Shown: positions 34,054 to 42,225 of the stretch, one piece after another
How the letters are laid out: every line of letters begins with the position of its first letter
How positions within the stretch are numbered: position 1 is the stretch's first letter
Assembly (NCBI GenBank): GCA_946401865.1
Contig: CAMIVO010000010.1
Span: 1-45,245, forward strand
Length of the DNA stretch: 45,245 nucleotides
Direction of reading: 5' to 3'
DNA from: an uncultured Clostridia bacterium
GTDB lineage: Bacteria > Bacillota > Clostridia > TANB77 > CAG-508
Position numbers and translations under genes: made by a program
Notes under the pieces: model-generated
The model's database searches: none
Told to the model about the DNA's origin: nothing
Seen by the model: the letters and a program-made list of their open reading frames with translations, nothing else

Positions 34054-35235
34054 ATGAAAGAACAGAAGAAAACTAAAAACTCAGGAATAACACTAATAGC
34101 CTTAGTTGTAACAATAATAGTATTATTACTACTTGCAGGAATATCAATTCAAATGCTAAGTGGAAATAATGGAATATTACAAAGGGCAGGAGAGGCAAAA
34201 GATGAGACTATTCATGCACAAGTAAATGAGCAAATGCAAATGGATAATTATAATTATGTAATTGCACATAATACTGGAGAAACAACATCAACACTAATTG
34301 AATATTTACGAAGTAAAAATATTATAGCTGATGAGGTTCAAGAAGGAGTTTGGAAAATAAATATAGAAAATTTACTAGGTTCAAAACAAGCTCTAGGAAA
34401 TGGTAATTATGTAGAAAATGAAAATAATGATGTATATGTTCTAGAAAAAGATGAAAGTAATGAAACATACAAAATTTTATATTATGAAAAAAATACTCCA
34501 AGAGAAATTGGATTATTAAAAGATGCTTATGAAGTAAGTGATATCAAAAAATTACAAGATTTTTTTGATAAATATGCAAAATATACAAATGAAGGTAATG
34601 AAGAAGAAATAAGTAAAGTAATAACTGAATCTGAAGAGGGTATTTATTTTAAAATAGATGAAAATTCAACTGCAAAAGCATTTGGAGTAATATATGAAGG
34701 CAACACATATACATCAGGTGCATATATCATAGAATATAAAGGATATAGATACAAGCTTCCATTTACAGAAAATGAAAATAGTGGAGCATTTGATTTAGGA
34801 AAAGTTGAGAAAACAGAAATTACAGATTATGAATTAATACGCAAAGCTGCAATGGATGGAACTGCAGGTATATTTGGTGTAAAAATGTTAGAAAGAGAGA
34901 AAGAATTTTATGAGATTTATGAATTTAATGGAATAAGATACTATGTGAAAAAGGATATAAATGAAAAAGTAATTGATGTGAAAGATAGAAAATTTACAGT
35001 ATCAGAAATGAATGATTATGATATATTTGTGGTAAAAGGAAGCATAAATCCTTATATTAATAAATTATATGAAGACGTTACATTAATCTCACGTGATGAA
35101 AATATAGTAGAAATAAGAGAAAACGGAATAATCTATGGAAAAGAAGAAGGAGAAGCAACAATAACAGTAACAGGAAAAGAATCTGGGGAAACGAGAAACA
35201 TAAGAGTTAAAGTTATAGTAAGGATAACTAGCTAA
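34054..35235 (+). CDS. Prepilin-like secreted protein with C-terminal Ig-like (Big_2) domain
   Basis: 393 aa. The N-terminus KKTKNSGITLIALVVTIIVL then LLLAGISIQ is a class III-like/type IV prepilin signal with the hydrophobic helix directly after the cleavage-site Gly; the following LSGNNGILQRAGEAKDET is typical of a large clostridial family. The middle (60-310) is not recognised. The end (ISRDENIVEIRENGIIYGKE ... GEATITVTG) is a bacterial Ig-like fold. Surface or pseudopilus subunit is inferred; no assembly genes are near. ATG at 34054 follows GAAAGGAG. Flanked by direct repeats. Confidence 0.82.
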   Translation: MKEQKKTKNSGITLIALVVTIIVLLLLAGISIQMLSGNNGILQRAGEAKDETIHAQVNEQMQMDNYNYVIAHNTGETTSTLIEYLRSKNIIADEVQEGVWKINIENLLGSKQALGNGNYVENENNDVYVLEKDESNETYKILYYEKNTPREIGLLKDAYEVSDIKKLQDFFDKYAKYTNEGNEEEISKVITESEEGIYFKIDENSTAKAFGVIYEGNTYTSGAYIIEYKGYRYKLPFTENENSGAFDLGKVEKTEITDYELIRKAAMDGTAGIFGVKMLEREKEFYEIYEFNGIRYYVKKDINEKVIDVKDRKFTVSEMNDYDIFVVKGSINPYINKLYEDVTLISRDENIVEIRENGIIYGKEEGEATITVTGKESGETRNIRVKVIVRITS

Positions 35236-35238
35236 TAA

Positions 35239-35345
35239 ACTTTTGGGGAAGCTTTTGGGGACACTTACCAAAAGCATAATGCTAATTCAAGAGGAAATAT
35301 GAAAAGATTTTAATTGTAAGCAAAATGTCACAAAAATTTAATAAA
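35239..35345 (+). repeat. Direct repeat, right copy (TTTTGGGGACACTT family)
   Basis: Matches 33627-33760. Hairpin GCTTTTGG-(9 nt)-CCAAAAGC (35251-35275), then the same CATAATGCTAATT and ATTTTAATTGTAA.CAAAATG stretch. Confidence 0.75.
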
Positions 35346-35349
35346 TAGA

Positions 35350-35384
35350 AAAGTCTTGAAAGTGTTATACTTTCAAGACTTTTT
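35350..35384. terminator. Bidirectional terminator between the prepilin-like gene and the aquaporin
   Basis: Stem AAGTCTTGAAAGT / ACTTTCAAGACTT, 5-base loop, T-runs on both strands. Confidence 0.8.
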
Positions 35385-35405
35385 GATATACATAAATTAT
35401 TTTTT

Positions 35406-36080
35406 TTATTTTTCTTCATTCAAAAATTTATATGCTACTGCAGCTAAAGCAGAACCAACTAAAGGAGCAACAATAAATACCCAAACTTGAGAAAGAGCAG
35501 TTCCACCTAAAAATAGTGCTGGAGCTAAACTTCTTGCTGGGTTAACAGATGTACCAGTTAAAGGAATTCCCATAATGTGAACAAAAGCGAGAGTTAAACC
35601 AATAACAATTCCAGAAACAGAACTGAATTTTTCGCTTGATGTAACACCTAAAATTGTATAAATAAATACAAAAGTAAGAATAATTTCAACAACAATTGCA
35701 CCAATCATATTTAATCCAACAGAAGATGCTTCTCCAAAGCCATTAGCGCCAAGTCCAACTGTTGCTATATCCATTCCACACCAATTAATTATAAGATAAA
35801 GGATAGCAGAACCTAATATAGCTCCCAAAATTTGAGCGACAACATAGCATAAAAAGTCTTTTACAGACATTTTTTTGTTAATAAGCATAGCAAGAGATAC
35901 TGCAGGGTTAATATGACATCCAGAAACACTTCCTATAACATAAGCCATAGCAACAATAGATAAACCAAAAGCTAAGGCAATTCCAAGTGTTCCAAGAGCT
36001 GTACCTGCGATTGCAGCACTTCCACATCCAAAAAGAACAAGTACTGCTGTTCCGATGAACTCACATAAATATTTTTTCAT
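35406..36080 (-). CDS. MIP-family aquaporin / glycerol channel
   Basis: 224 aa, six membrane helices. Both pore motifs are present: GCHINPAVSLAM and GTSVNPARSLAPA. It starts KKYLCEFIGTAVLVLFGCGS. The small size and the second NPARS motif favour a water-channel (AqpZ-like) rather than a GlpF type with its larger loop; selectivity is not certain. Start after AAGGAGG on the minus strand. Single gene. Confidence 0.93.
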   Translation of the reverse strand: MKKYLCEFIGTAVLVLFGCGSAAIAGTALGTLGIALAFGLSIVAMAYVIGSVSGCHINPAVSLAMLINKKMSVKDFLCYVVAQILGAILGSAILYLIINWCGMDIATVGLGANGFGEASSVGLNMIGAIVVEIILTFVFIYTILGVTSSEKFSSVSGIVIGLTLAFVHIMGIPLTGTSVNPARSLAPALFLGGTALSQVWVFIVAPLVGSALAAVAYKFLNEEK

Positions 36081-36182
36081 ACGAAAAAACCTCCTTAAAT
36101 AAATTTAGAATAAAACTTTCTATTTATGCACATTATATGTAAAAAGAGTTTAAAAGTCAAGAAAAAAATATTTGGAAAACAC

Positions 36183-36212
36183 TTGAATTATATTATTAAA
36201 GTGTGATATAAT
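36183..36212 (+). promoter_or_regulatory. Promoter for pyk
   Basis: TTGAAT (36183-36188), 18-bp spacer, TATAAT (36207-36212). Confidence 0.7.
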
Positions 36213-36247
36213 ACACCATGTTGAAATTTTAAGGAGGTTTTATAGAA

Positions 36248-37681
36248 ATGAAACAATTAAGAAAAACAAAAATAGTTGGAACAATAGGACCAGCAAGTGA
36301 AAACAAATTAGAAGAATTATTTGAAGCAGGATTAAATGTCTGCAGAATTAACTATTCACATGGAAGCTGGGACGAACAATCAGAAAAATCTGAAACAATA
36401 ATGAGAATTAGAGAAGAAAAAGATCTTCCAATACCAATGCTTTTAGATATGAAAGGACCAGAAATAAGAACAGGAATGTTATATACTGGAAAAAATACAA
36501 AAATTCAATTAAAAGATGGTCAAAAATTTACATTAGTTAATGAAGATATTACAGGTGATGAAGAAAAAGTATCTGTAACATATAAAGAATTATATAAAGA
36601 TGTTAAACCAGGAACAAAAATATTAATAGATGATGGTGCAATTGAGCTTAAAGTTGACGAAGTTGTTGGAAAAGATATAGTTACAACTGTAGTTCACGGA
36701 AATGGTTTAGGAAGCAGAAAAACAATGAATTTACCAGGAACAATAATCAGACTTCCAGGTTTAGCAGAAAAAGATATTGCAGACTTAAAAACAGCATGTG
36801 AACATAACTATGACTTTGTTGCTATATCATTTGCAAGAAATGCAGAAGATATAAACAATGTAAGAAAAGTATTAGATGAAAATGGTGGTAAAGATATACA
36901 AATCATCACAAAAGTTGAAAATGTTGAAGGATTAGAAAATCTTGATAATATAATAGACTTAGCAGATGCTCAAATGATAGCTCGTGGAGATATGGCTACA
37001 GAAACTGACTTTACAGAACCACCAGTAGTTCAAAAAAGAATTATAAAAACATGTAATAAAGAAAACAAACCAGCAATAACTGCTACTCAAATGCTAGAAT
37101 CTATGACACATCAACCATTACCAACAAGAGCTGAAGCATCAGATGTTGCAAATGCTATATATGATAGAACAAGTGCAATAATGCTATCTGGTGAATGTGC
37201 TCAAGGAGATTACCCTGTTGAATGTGTTAAAACAATGGTTAAAATTGCAAATAGAGTAGAACCAGAAATAAATTACTGGAAAAGATTTGATGAAAACAAA
37301 AATATCAGCTTAGAAACATACCAAAACAAAGCATGTTATGCAGCATGTGTTTCTGCAAAAGTTATGGAAGCTGATGCAATAGTTTGTTACACACATACAG
37401 GAAATACTGCAAGAAATCTTTCAGGACTAGGAGCAGGATGCCCAATTTTAGCTATAACAGATAATAAAAGAACATTCCGTCAATTAGCTTTAGCTTGGAA
37501 TGTTACACCAATTTATGTTGATGCACAAGAGAATATAGATAAAACAATTGAAGCTGGAATTGAAAAATTAAAAAATAAAGAAATTCTAGAAAGTGGAGAT
37601 TTAGTTGTAATTACAGGTGGTAGCCAAATGTTACCAGATGATACACAAAGTAAAACAATTGGTGGAATTTTAAAAATATAA
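36248..37681 (+). CDS. pyk: Pyruvate kinase
   Basis: 477 aa. Converts PEP and ADP to pyruvate and ATP. Visible: RKTKIVGTIGPASENKLEEL, CRINYSHG, LLDMKGPEIRTG, ITKVENVEGLENLDNII, AQMIARGDMATE, ATQMLESMTHQPLPTRAEAS and DVANAIYDRTSAIMLSGECA. The RGD loop reads DMATETDFTEPPVVQK rather than the common DLGVE..EVP..QK, a lineage variant. No C-terminal PEP-utiliser extension. Start after AAGGAGG. Confidence 0.97.
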   Translation: MKQLRKTKIVGTIGPASENKLEELFEAGLNVCRINYSHGSWDEQSEKSETIMRIREEKDLPIPMLLDMKGPEIRTGMLYTGKNTKIQLKDGQKFTLVNEDITGDEEKVSVTYKELYKDVKPGTKILIDDGAIELKVDEVVGKDIVTTVVHGNGLGSRKTMNLPGTIIRLPGLAEKDIADLKTACEHNYDFVAISFARNAEDINNVRKVLDENGGKDIQIITKVENVEGLENLDNIIDLADAQMIARGDMATETDFTEPPVVQKRIIKTCNKENKPAITATQMLESMTHQPLPTRAEASDVANAIYDRTSAIMLSGECAQGDYPVECVKTMVKIANRVEPEINYWKRFDENKNISLETYQNKACYAACVSAKVMEADAIVCYTHTGNTARNLSGLGAGCPILAITDNKRTFRQLALAWNVTPIYVDAQENIDKTIEAGIEKLKNKEILESGDLVVITGGSQMLPDDTQSKTIGGILKI

Positions 37682-37687
37682 AAAAAC

Positions 37688-37755
37688 AAAAAACTACTAT
37701 TATTATAATATGAACATTAATTAAGGTTTATATCAGTTATAATGGTAGTTTTTTT
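37688..37755 (+). terminator. Terminator of pyk
   Basis: AAAACTACTATTATTATAA pairs with TTATAATGGTAGTTTT across a 26-base A/T loop, followed by T8. Confidence 0.65.
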
Positions 37756-37852
37756 TATTATACTAATAAATTATCTTTGTTCAGTAAGAATAAACTTAAA
37801 TTCATTAGACAGTGCAAAATAATTCATCAACTGAATTTTAATAATAAATCCC

Positions 37853-37897
37853 AAAAAGTTATATTACTAAGATTAAAATTTGTAATATAACTTTTTT
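37853..37897 (+). terminator. Terminator-like hairpin upstream of dpaA
   Basis: Stem AAAAAGTTATATTAC / GTAATATAACTTTTT with a 14-base loop and T-run, about 60 bases before dpaA. Could insulate dpaA from pyk. Confidence 0.6.
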
Positions 37898-37955
37898 CAT
37901 ATTTGTTGGATAAAAAAATATAATTAAATAAATAATAAATAATAGGAGGAATGTA

Positions 37956-38894
37956 ATGAGACAAAAATTTTTAATATTAGGAGGAGATCTTAGAAACATA
38001 AAATTAGCAGAAATGTTAAATAATGATAACAACAAGGTATTTTCATATGGACTTGAAAATTCAAAAGAAATGCAAGAAAACAGTCAAATTGAAAAAATTC
38101 AAAATCTAGCTAATGCAATGGATAAAGTAGATATAATTATAGCACCCACACCATTTTCAACAGACAATGAAAATATTAATTCACCATTTTCAAGTGAAAG
38201 TATAAAAATAAATCAACTGTTAAAAAACAACAAAAACAAAATTTTTATAGCAGGTGGAATAAAAGATAAGATAAAAGAACAATTAGAAGAAAATTATTTA
38301 AGTGTTATAGATGTAATGAAAAGAGAGGAACTTGCAATTTTAAATACAATTGCAACAGCAGAAGGTGCAATAGAAGTTGCAATTAAAAATACAGATAAAA
38401 TTCTTCAAGGATCCAAAGTACTTATACTAGGATTTGGAAGAGTAGCAAAAATAGTTGCAAATAAATTTAGCATGCTTTCTACAAATGTAACCTGTGCTGC
38501 AAGAAAAATATCTGATTTAGCATGGATACAGGCTTATGGGTATGAAGCAATTAATATAAATGATATGTTATATGACTTAAAGGATTTTGATATTATTATT
38601 AATACAGTTCCTCAAATAATTATAAAAGAAAAAGAGTTAAAACATATGAAATCTGATGTTTTGTTAATAGATTTAGCATCAGCACCCGGGGGAATGGATT
38701 TTGATATTGCAAAACAAATGGAAATAAATTGTGTTTGGGCATTAGCTCTTCCAGGTAAAATAGCACCAGTTTCATCTGCTAAATTTATAAAAGAAGCTAT
38801 ATACAATATTTTGGAAGAAAATGGAAAGAAAGAAAATGAGAATAATGTCGAAAAACGCGATGAAAAAATGGAAAAAAATTCCAAAAAAGTATAG
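37956..38894 (+). CDS. dpaA: Dipicolinate synthase subunit A
   Basis: 312 aa. N-terminal domain FLILGGDLRNIKLAEML and a Rossmann domain with VLILGFGRVAKIVANKF, followed by CAARKISDLAWIQAYGYEAI and INTVPQIII. Makes dipicolinic acid in the mother cell late in sporulation, normally with the flavoprotein DpaB. About 25 extra charged residues at the C-terminus (NGKKENENNVEKRDEKMEKN) are not usual. No dpaB follows; the next gene is spoVS. ATG after TAGGAGGAA. Confidence 0.92.
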   Translation: MRQKFLILGGDLRNIKLAEMLNNDNNKVFSYGLENSKEMQENSQIEKIQNLANAMDKVDIIIAPTPFSTDNENINSPFSSESIKINQLLKNNKNKIFIAGGIKDKIKEQLEENYLSVIDVMKREELAILNTIATAEGAIEVAIKNTDKILQGSKVLILGFGRVAKIVANKFSMLSTNVTCAARKISDLAWIQAYGYEAININDMLYDLKDFDIIINTVPQIIIKEKELKHMKSDVLLIDLASAPGGMDFDIAKQMEINCVWALALPGKIAPVSSAKFIKEAIYNILEENGKKENENNVEKRDEKMEKNSKKV

Positions 38895-38973
38895 ACAAAT
38901 AAAAATAAAAGTAGTAGAATACCAAAAGTAAAAGTTGCAACAAAAAAATTAAAATTATAGGAGGCAAAAGAAA

Positions 38974-39237
38974 ATGGAAATTTTAAAAATTTCATCAAAA
39001 TCTAATCCAAATTCAGTAGCAGGAGCTATAGCAGGATTAGTTAAAGAATCACACAAAGCAGAAATGCAAGCAATTGGAGCAGGAGCTCTAAATCAAGCAG
39101 TAAAGGCGGTAGCAATTGCAAGAGGATTTGTAGCACCAGCAGGAGTAGATTTAGTATGTATACCTGCATTTGCAGAGGTTGAAGTCGAAGGTGAAGATAG
39201 AACTGGAATTAAGCTTATTGTTGAATCTAGAAAATAA
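38974..39237 (+). CDS. spoVS: Stage V sporulation protein S
   Basis: 87 aa, the full family length: MEILKISSKSNPNSVAGAIA, then AIGAGALNQAVKAVAIARGF, then VDLVCIPAFAEVEVEGEDRTG. Alba-like nucleic-acid-binding fold; needed around coat and cortex formation in Bacillus. Start after TAGGAGGCA. Confidence 0.96.
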   Translation: MEILKISSKSNPNSVAGAIAGLVKESHKAEMQAIGAGALNQAVKAVAIARGFVAPAGVDLVCIPAFAEVEVEGEDRTGIKLIVESRK

Positions 39238-39312
39238 TTATAACTACATTAAAATCTTACTTAAAAGGTTATTTTATAACTAAAAAAGGTTGGAGGTGGA
39301 AAGTTGGAAGTT

Positions 39313-39334
39313 GGAAGTTTTAGTTCTAACTTCC
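39313..39334 (+). terminator. Hairpin between spoVS and spoIIAA
   Basis: GGAAGTT / AACTTCC with an 8-base loop, followed by GTTTTC. Preceded by tandem GTTGGAA repeats. Weak terminator. Confidence 0.45.
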
Positions 39335-39394
39335 GTTTTCTTACTTTAAGGGGACAAAAAAGAACCGGTACCAAATTGAATATCAGGAGGTTAT

Positions 39395-39745
39395 ATGGAA
39401 ACAATATATTTAGAAGATCAAAAAACATTAATATTTAGAATTTCGGAAGAAATTGACGAGTTTAAAGCAAAAGATATAAGAAGGAGGGCAGATTATGAAA
39501 TTGAAAGATTTATGCCTAAAAGAGTTATATTTGATTTTAATCGTGTATCTTTCATGGATAGTAGCGGAATAGGAATGATAATTGGAAGGTATAAGCAAAC
39601 TGCTATGTTAGGTGGCAAAATGGAGATTGCAAATTTATGCCCAGCAGTAAGAAAAATATTTGAAATGAGCGGAGTTTTAAAATTAATTTCTGAGGTTAAT
39701 TTACAAAATGAAGATTTACCTGAATTAAAAGAAAAAATTGTGTAA
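39395..39745 (+). CDS. spoIIAA: Anti-sigma-F factor antagonist SpoIIAA
   Basis: 116 aa STAS-domain protein. The phosphorylatable Ser is in RVSFMDSSGIGMIIGRYKQ. Dephosphorylated SpoIIAA takes SpoIIAB off sigma-F in the forespore. First gene of the spoIIA operon; ATG after TCAGGAGG. Confidence 0.96.
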   Translation: METIYLEDQKTLIFRISEEIDEFKAKDIRRRADYEIERFMPKRVIFDFNRVSFMDSSGIGMIIGRYKQTAMLGGKMEIANLCPAVRKIFEMSGVLKLISEVNLQNEDLPELKEKIV

Positions 39746-39817
39746 AAGATTAACTTCAAGTATGAAAACTAATTTAAAAATAAATTAGTTTATTTATATT
39801 AAAAAGGAGAAAGGTTA

Positions 39818-40288
39818 GTGAATATGGAAAACGAAATGAAATTAGAATTTATAAGTAAGTCAAATAATGAGGCTTTTGCAAGAATTGCTGTTGCAGCATT
39901 TGTATCAAGTTTAGACCCTACTATAGAAGAAATTTCTGATATAAAAACAGCAGTATCTGAAGCGGTTACAAATTCTATAGTACATGGATATGAAGATAAA
40001 ATAGGAATTATACATATTACATGTAAAATTATAAATAGAAAAGTATTTATAGAAATTTCTGATAATGGAAAAGGAATTGAAAATGTGGAACTTGCAAAAC
40101 AACCACTTTATACAAGTAAACCAAATTTGGAAAGATCAGGGATGGGATTTACTATAATGGAAAGTTTTATGGACAAGCTTGTAGTAGAATCTGTATTAGG
40201 AGTTGGAACTAAAGTTACAATGGAAAAAGAAATAAAAGAATTACCAAAAACAGAGGGACTTACATTGGAAGAAGCATTAAGGGGGTAA
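39818..40288 (+). CDS. spoIIAB: Anti-sigma-F factor and kinase SpoIIAB
   Basis: 156 aa GHKL-type kinase. N-box [20 protein letters not shown] region ([18 protein letters not shown]) and [12 protein letters not shown], followed by [16 protein letters not shown]. Binds and inhibits sigma-F, phosphorylates SpoIIAA. The GTG at 39818 has AAGGAG at good spacing; an ATG two codons later (39824) is the alternative. About 13 residues longer at the C-terminus than short homologues. Confidence 0.95.
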   Translation: MNMENEMKLEFISKSNNEAFARIAVAAFVSSLDPTIEEISDIKTAVSEAVTNSIVHGYEDKIGIIHITCKIINRKVFIEISDNGKGIENVELAKQPLYTSKPNLERSGMGFTIMESFMDKLVVESVLGVGTKVTMEKEIKELPKTEGLTLEEALRG

Positions 40289-40294
40289 TGGCAT

Positions 40295-41021
40295 TTGAAA
40301 GATATTACTAATGAAATAATAAAAGCTCAAAATGGTGATAAAGATTCATTAGCTGACTTAGTTGAAAAAAATCAAGGACTTATTTGGAGTATAGTTAAAA
40401 GATTTGCTGGAAGAGGATATGAAACAGAGGATATATACCAAATAGGAGCTATGGGTTTTGTAAAAGCAATAAGAAATTTTGACATAGAATATGATGTAAA
40501 ACTCTCTACGTATGCTGTTCCATATATAATGGGTGAGATAAAAAGATTTTTAAGAGATGATGGGCCTATTAAAGTAAGTAGAAGTTTAAAAGAATTACAT
40601 AGAAAAATATTAGAAATTCAAAAGGAATATTCAAATAAAAAGGGCAAAGAACCGTCTTTACGGTGAACTTTCAAAAATACTGAAAACTACAAAAGAAGAA
40701 ATAACACTCGCATTAGAAAGTTCTTTGCCAATAAATTCAATCGAAGAAAATTTATATTCAGATAACAAATCAAATAGTTCAATAAATATTATAGAAACAA
40801 TTTCCACAAATAAAGATGAGGCTACTTTAATAACAAATAAAATAGCAATAAATAAAATGATTAATGATTTAGAATCAAGAGATAAGCAAATTATTTTGCT
40901 TAGATATTACAAAGACAAGACTCAAAGTGAAGTTGCGCGAATTCTTGGAATTTCTCAAGTGCAAGTATCAAGAATTGAAAAGAAAATTTTAAATAAAATG
41001 AAAAAAGAATTAGCAAGTTGA
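40295..41021 (+). CDS. sigF: Forespore sigma factor SigF, split by a +1 frameshift at CGG
   Basis: About 241 aa when joined (Bacillus SigF 255). Frame 0 codes region 2 (LIWSIVKRFAGRGYETEDIY, QIGAMGFVKAIRNFDIEYDV, KLSTYAVPYIMGEIKRFLRD) and stops at TGA 40664-40666. Regions 3-4 are in the +1 frame: ELSKILKTTKEEITLALESS and the helix-turn-helix LRYYKDKTQSEVARILGISQ, ending 41021. Skipping the C of the CGG at 40661 (last zero-frame codon, 123) gives EPSL-G-ELSKIL. Without region 4 the product could not recognise a -35 box. Starts with TTG at 40295 after AAGGGGG, 6 bases after spoIIAB. Confidence 0.9.
40661..40663 (+). other. Putative CGG +1 recoding site in sigF
   Basis: Context TTA CGG TGA: the stop codon directly follows, as in the prfB frameshift site (there CTT TGA). 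The +1 reading is TTA (C) GGT GAA CTT. An AAAGGGC lies about 20 bases upstream, further than the prfB Shine-Dalgarno-like element. Confidence 0.7.
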
Positions 41022-41065
41022 ATATTAATTATTTTGTTGCATATTAATTACAAAAGGAGCAAATT

Positions 41066-42088
41066 ATGAAAAAATTTTTATTTTATGTAATTGCTTTGTT
41101 TTGTATAGTTTTTCTAATTCCATCAATTTGCACAAAAACAAAAAGACAAGCACAGACGAAAGATAATATAGAAAATGTAGAGGAGACTAAATCTACAGAA
41201 AACAATGACACATCAACATACCCTAAATATAATTATTCTAATTTTGCAACAATTAAATTATATCATTCAAAAACAGGGGAGATTGAGGAACTTCCAATTG
41301 ATGAATATTTATATGGAGTTGTATCAGCAGAAATGCCTGTAAAGTACGATATAGAAGCATTAAAAGCTCAAGCTGTGGTTGCAAGAACTTACACTATTTA
41401 TCAAATTACTCATAGTAATGGAAAGCATGGAGATGCAGATATATGTGACAATTATGCATGTTGCCAAGCTTGGATTTCTAAAGAAGACAGGTTTGCAAAA
41501 TGGGAGGAAAAAGAAGCTGAAGATAATTGGCAAAAGATAGTAAATGCAGTAGACAGTACTCAAGGAAAGGTTATAACATATAATGGAGAAGTAATTGATG
41601 CATTTTTTCATTCAAATAGTGGAGGAATAACAGAAACAGCAAGTAATGTATGGGGAGGACAAAATTTCCCATATTTACAAAGTGTTGAAACTTCAGGTGA
41701 AGATGAATATTCTGAGTATAATTCAGAAGTTGAGATTAGTAAAGAAGAATTAATTAATAAAATAAGAAAAAAACATTCAGAAATAGAAATAAATTATGAT
41801 GAACAAGATAGCATTAAAATTATAGAATTAACCGAAAGTGGAAGAGTAAAAACAATAAAACTTGGAAATATTGAAATTGCTGGAACCGAACTTAGAACAT
41901 TATTAGGCTTAAAATCTACTAATTTTAGTTTTGAAATAAGAGATAATTCTATTATATTTTTTGTAAAAGGTTATGGACATGGAGTTGGAATGAGCCAAAC
42001 AGGAGCAGATAGCTTAGCTAAACAGGGAATAAATTATGAAGATATTATAAAACATTTTTATTATAATGTTGAAATTGTAGGAATTTAA
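41066..42088 (+). CDS. spoIID: Stage II sporulation protein D (lytic transglycosylase)
   Basis: 340 aa. N-terminal membrane anchor (FLFYVIALFCIVFLIPSI), then the SpoIID domain: DEYLYGVVSAEMPVKYDIEA with the catalytic Glu of SAEMP, LKAQAVVARTYTIY, FFHSNSGGITETASNVWGG, and the end GYGHGVGMSQTGADSLAKQG. Cuts glycan strands to drive septal peptidoglycan degradation during engulfment. Start after AAAAGGAGC. It follows sigF here, 45 bases away, an arrangement different from Bacillus. Confidence 0.94.
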   Translation: MKKFLFYVIALFCIVFLIPSICTKTKRQAQTKDNIENVEETKSTENNDTSTYPKYNYSNFATIKLYHSKTGEIEELPIDEYLYGVVSAEMPVKYDIEALKAQAVVARTYTIYQITHSNGKHGDADICDNYACCQAWISKEDRFAKWEEKEAEDNWQKIVNAVDSTQGKVITYNGEVIDAFFHSNSGGITETASNVWGGQNFPYLQSVETSGEDEYSEYNSEVEISKEELINKIRKKHSEIEINYDEQDSIKIIELTESGRVKTIKLGNIEIAGTELRTLLGLKSTNFSFEIRDNSIIFFVKGYGHGVGMSQTGADSLAKQGINYEDIIKHFYYNVEIVGI

Positions 42089-42091
42089 AAG

Positions 42092-42137
42092 AAATGGAAA
42101 ATGGAAAAGAGAACCGTCCCATTTTCCATTTTTTTCT
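42092..42137 (+). terminator. Terminator of spoIID
   Basis: 13-bp stem AAATGGAAAATGG / CCATTTTCCATTT, 14-base loop containing GAGAACCGTC, then T-run that meets the next -35 box. Confidence 0.85.
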
Positions 42138-42165
42138 TGCATTTTCGTTTATTTTATAATATAAT
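42137..42165 (+). promoter_or_regulatory. Promoter for the class A PBP
   Basis: TTGCAT (42137-42142), 17-bp spacer, TATAAT (42160-42165), directly after the spoIID terminator. Confidence 0.7.
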
Positions 42166-42225
42166 AGAGAAGTCAAATCTTACATAAATTTTTACTATAT
42201 TTGTGTATAGAAAGGAAATAAAAAA

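Noticed and set aside
39375..39383. Sigma-H promoter (ATTGAATAT) for spoIIAA
   Set aside because: It would start transcription within a few bases of the ATG, and no -35 match lies at the right distance.
12461..41021. The four split genes as ordinary pseudogenes
   Set aside because: trmD is normally essential, downstream parts are fully conserved with no further breaks, and all four breaks are at the same in-frame triplet. An assembly or base-calling artefact remains possible and is named as the main test.
12461..41021. CGG simply reassigned to another amino acid
   Set aside because: CGG reassignment is known in some Firmicutes, but it would not change the reading frame, and the frame must shift in all four genes.
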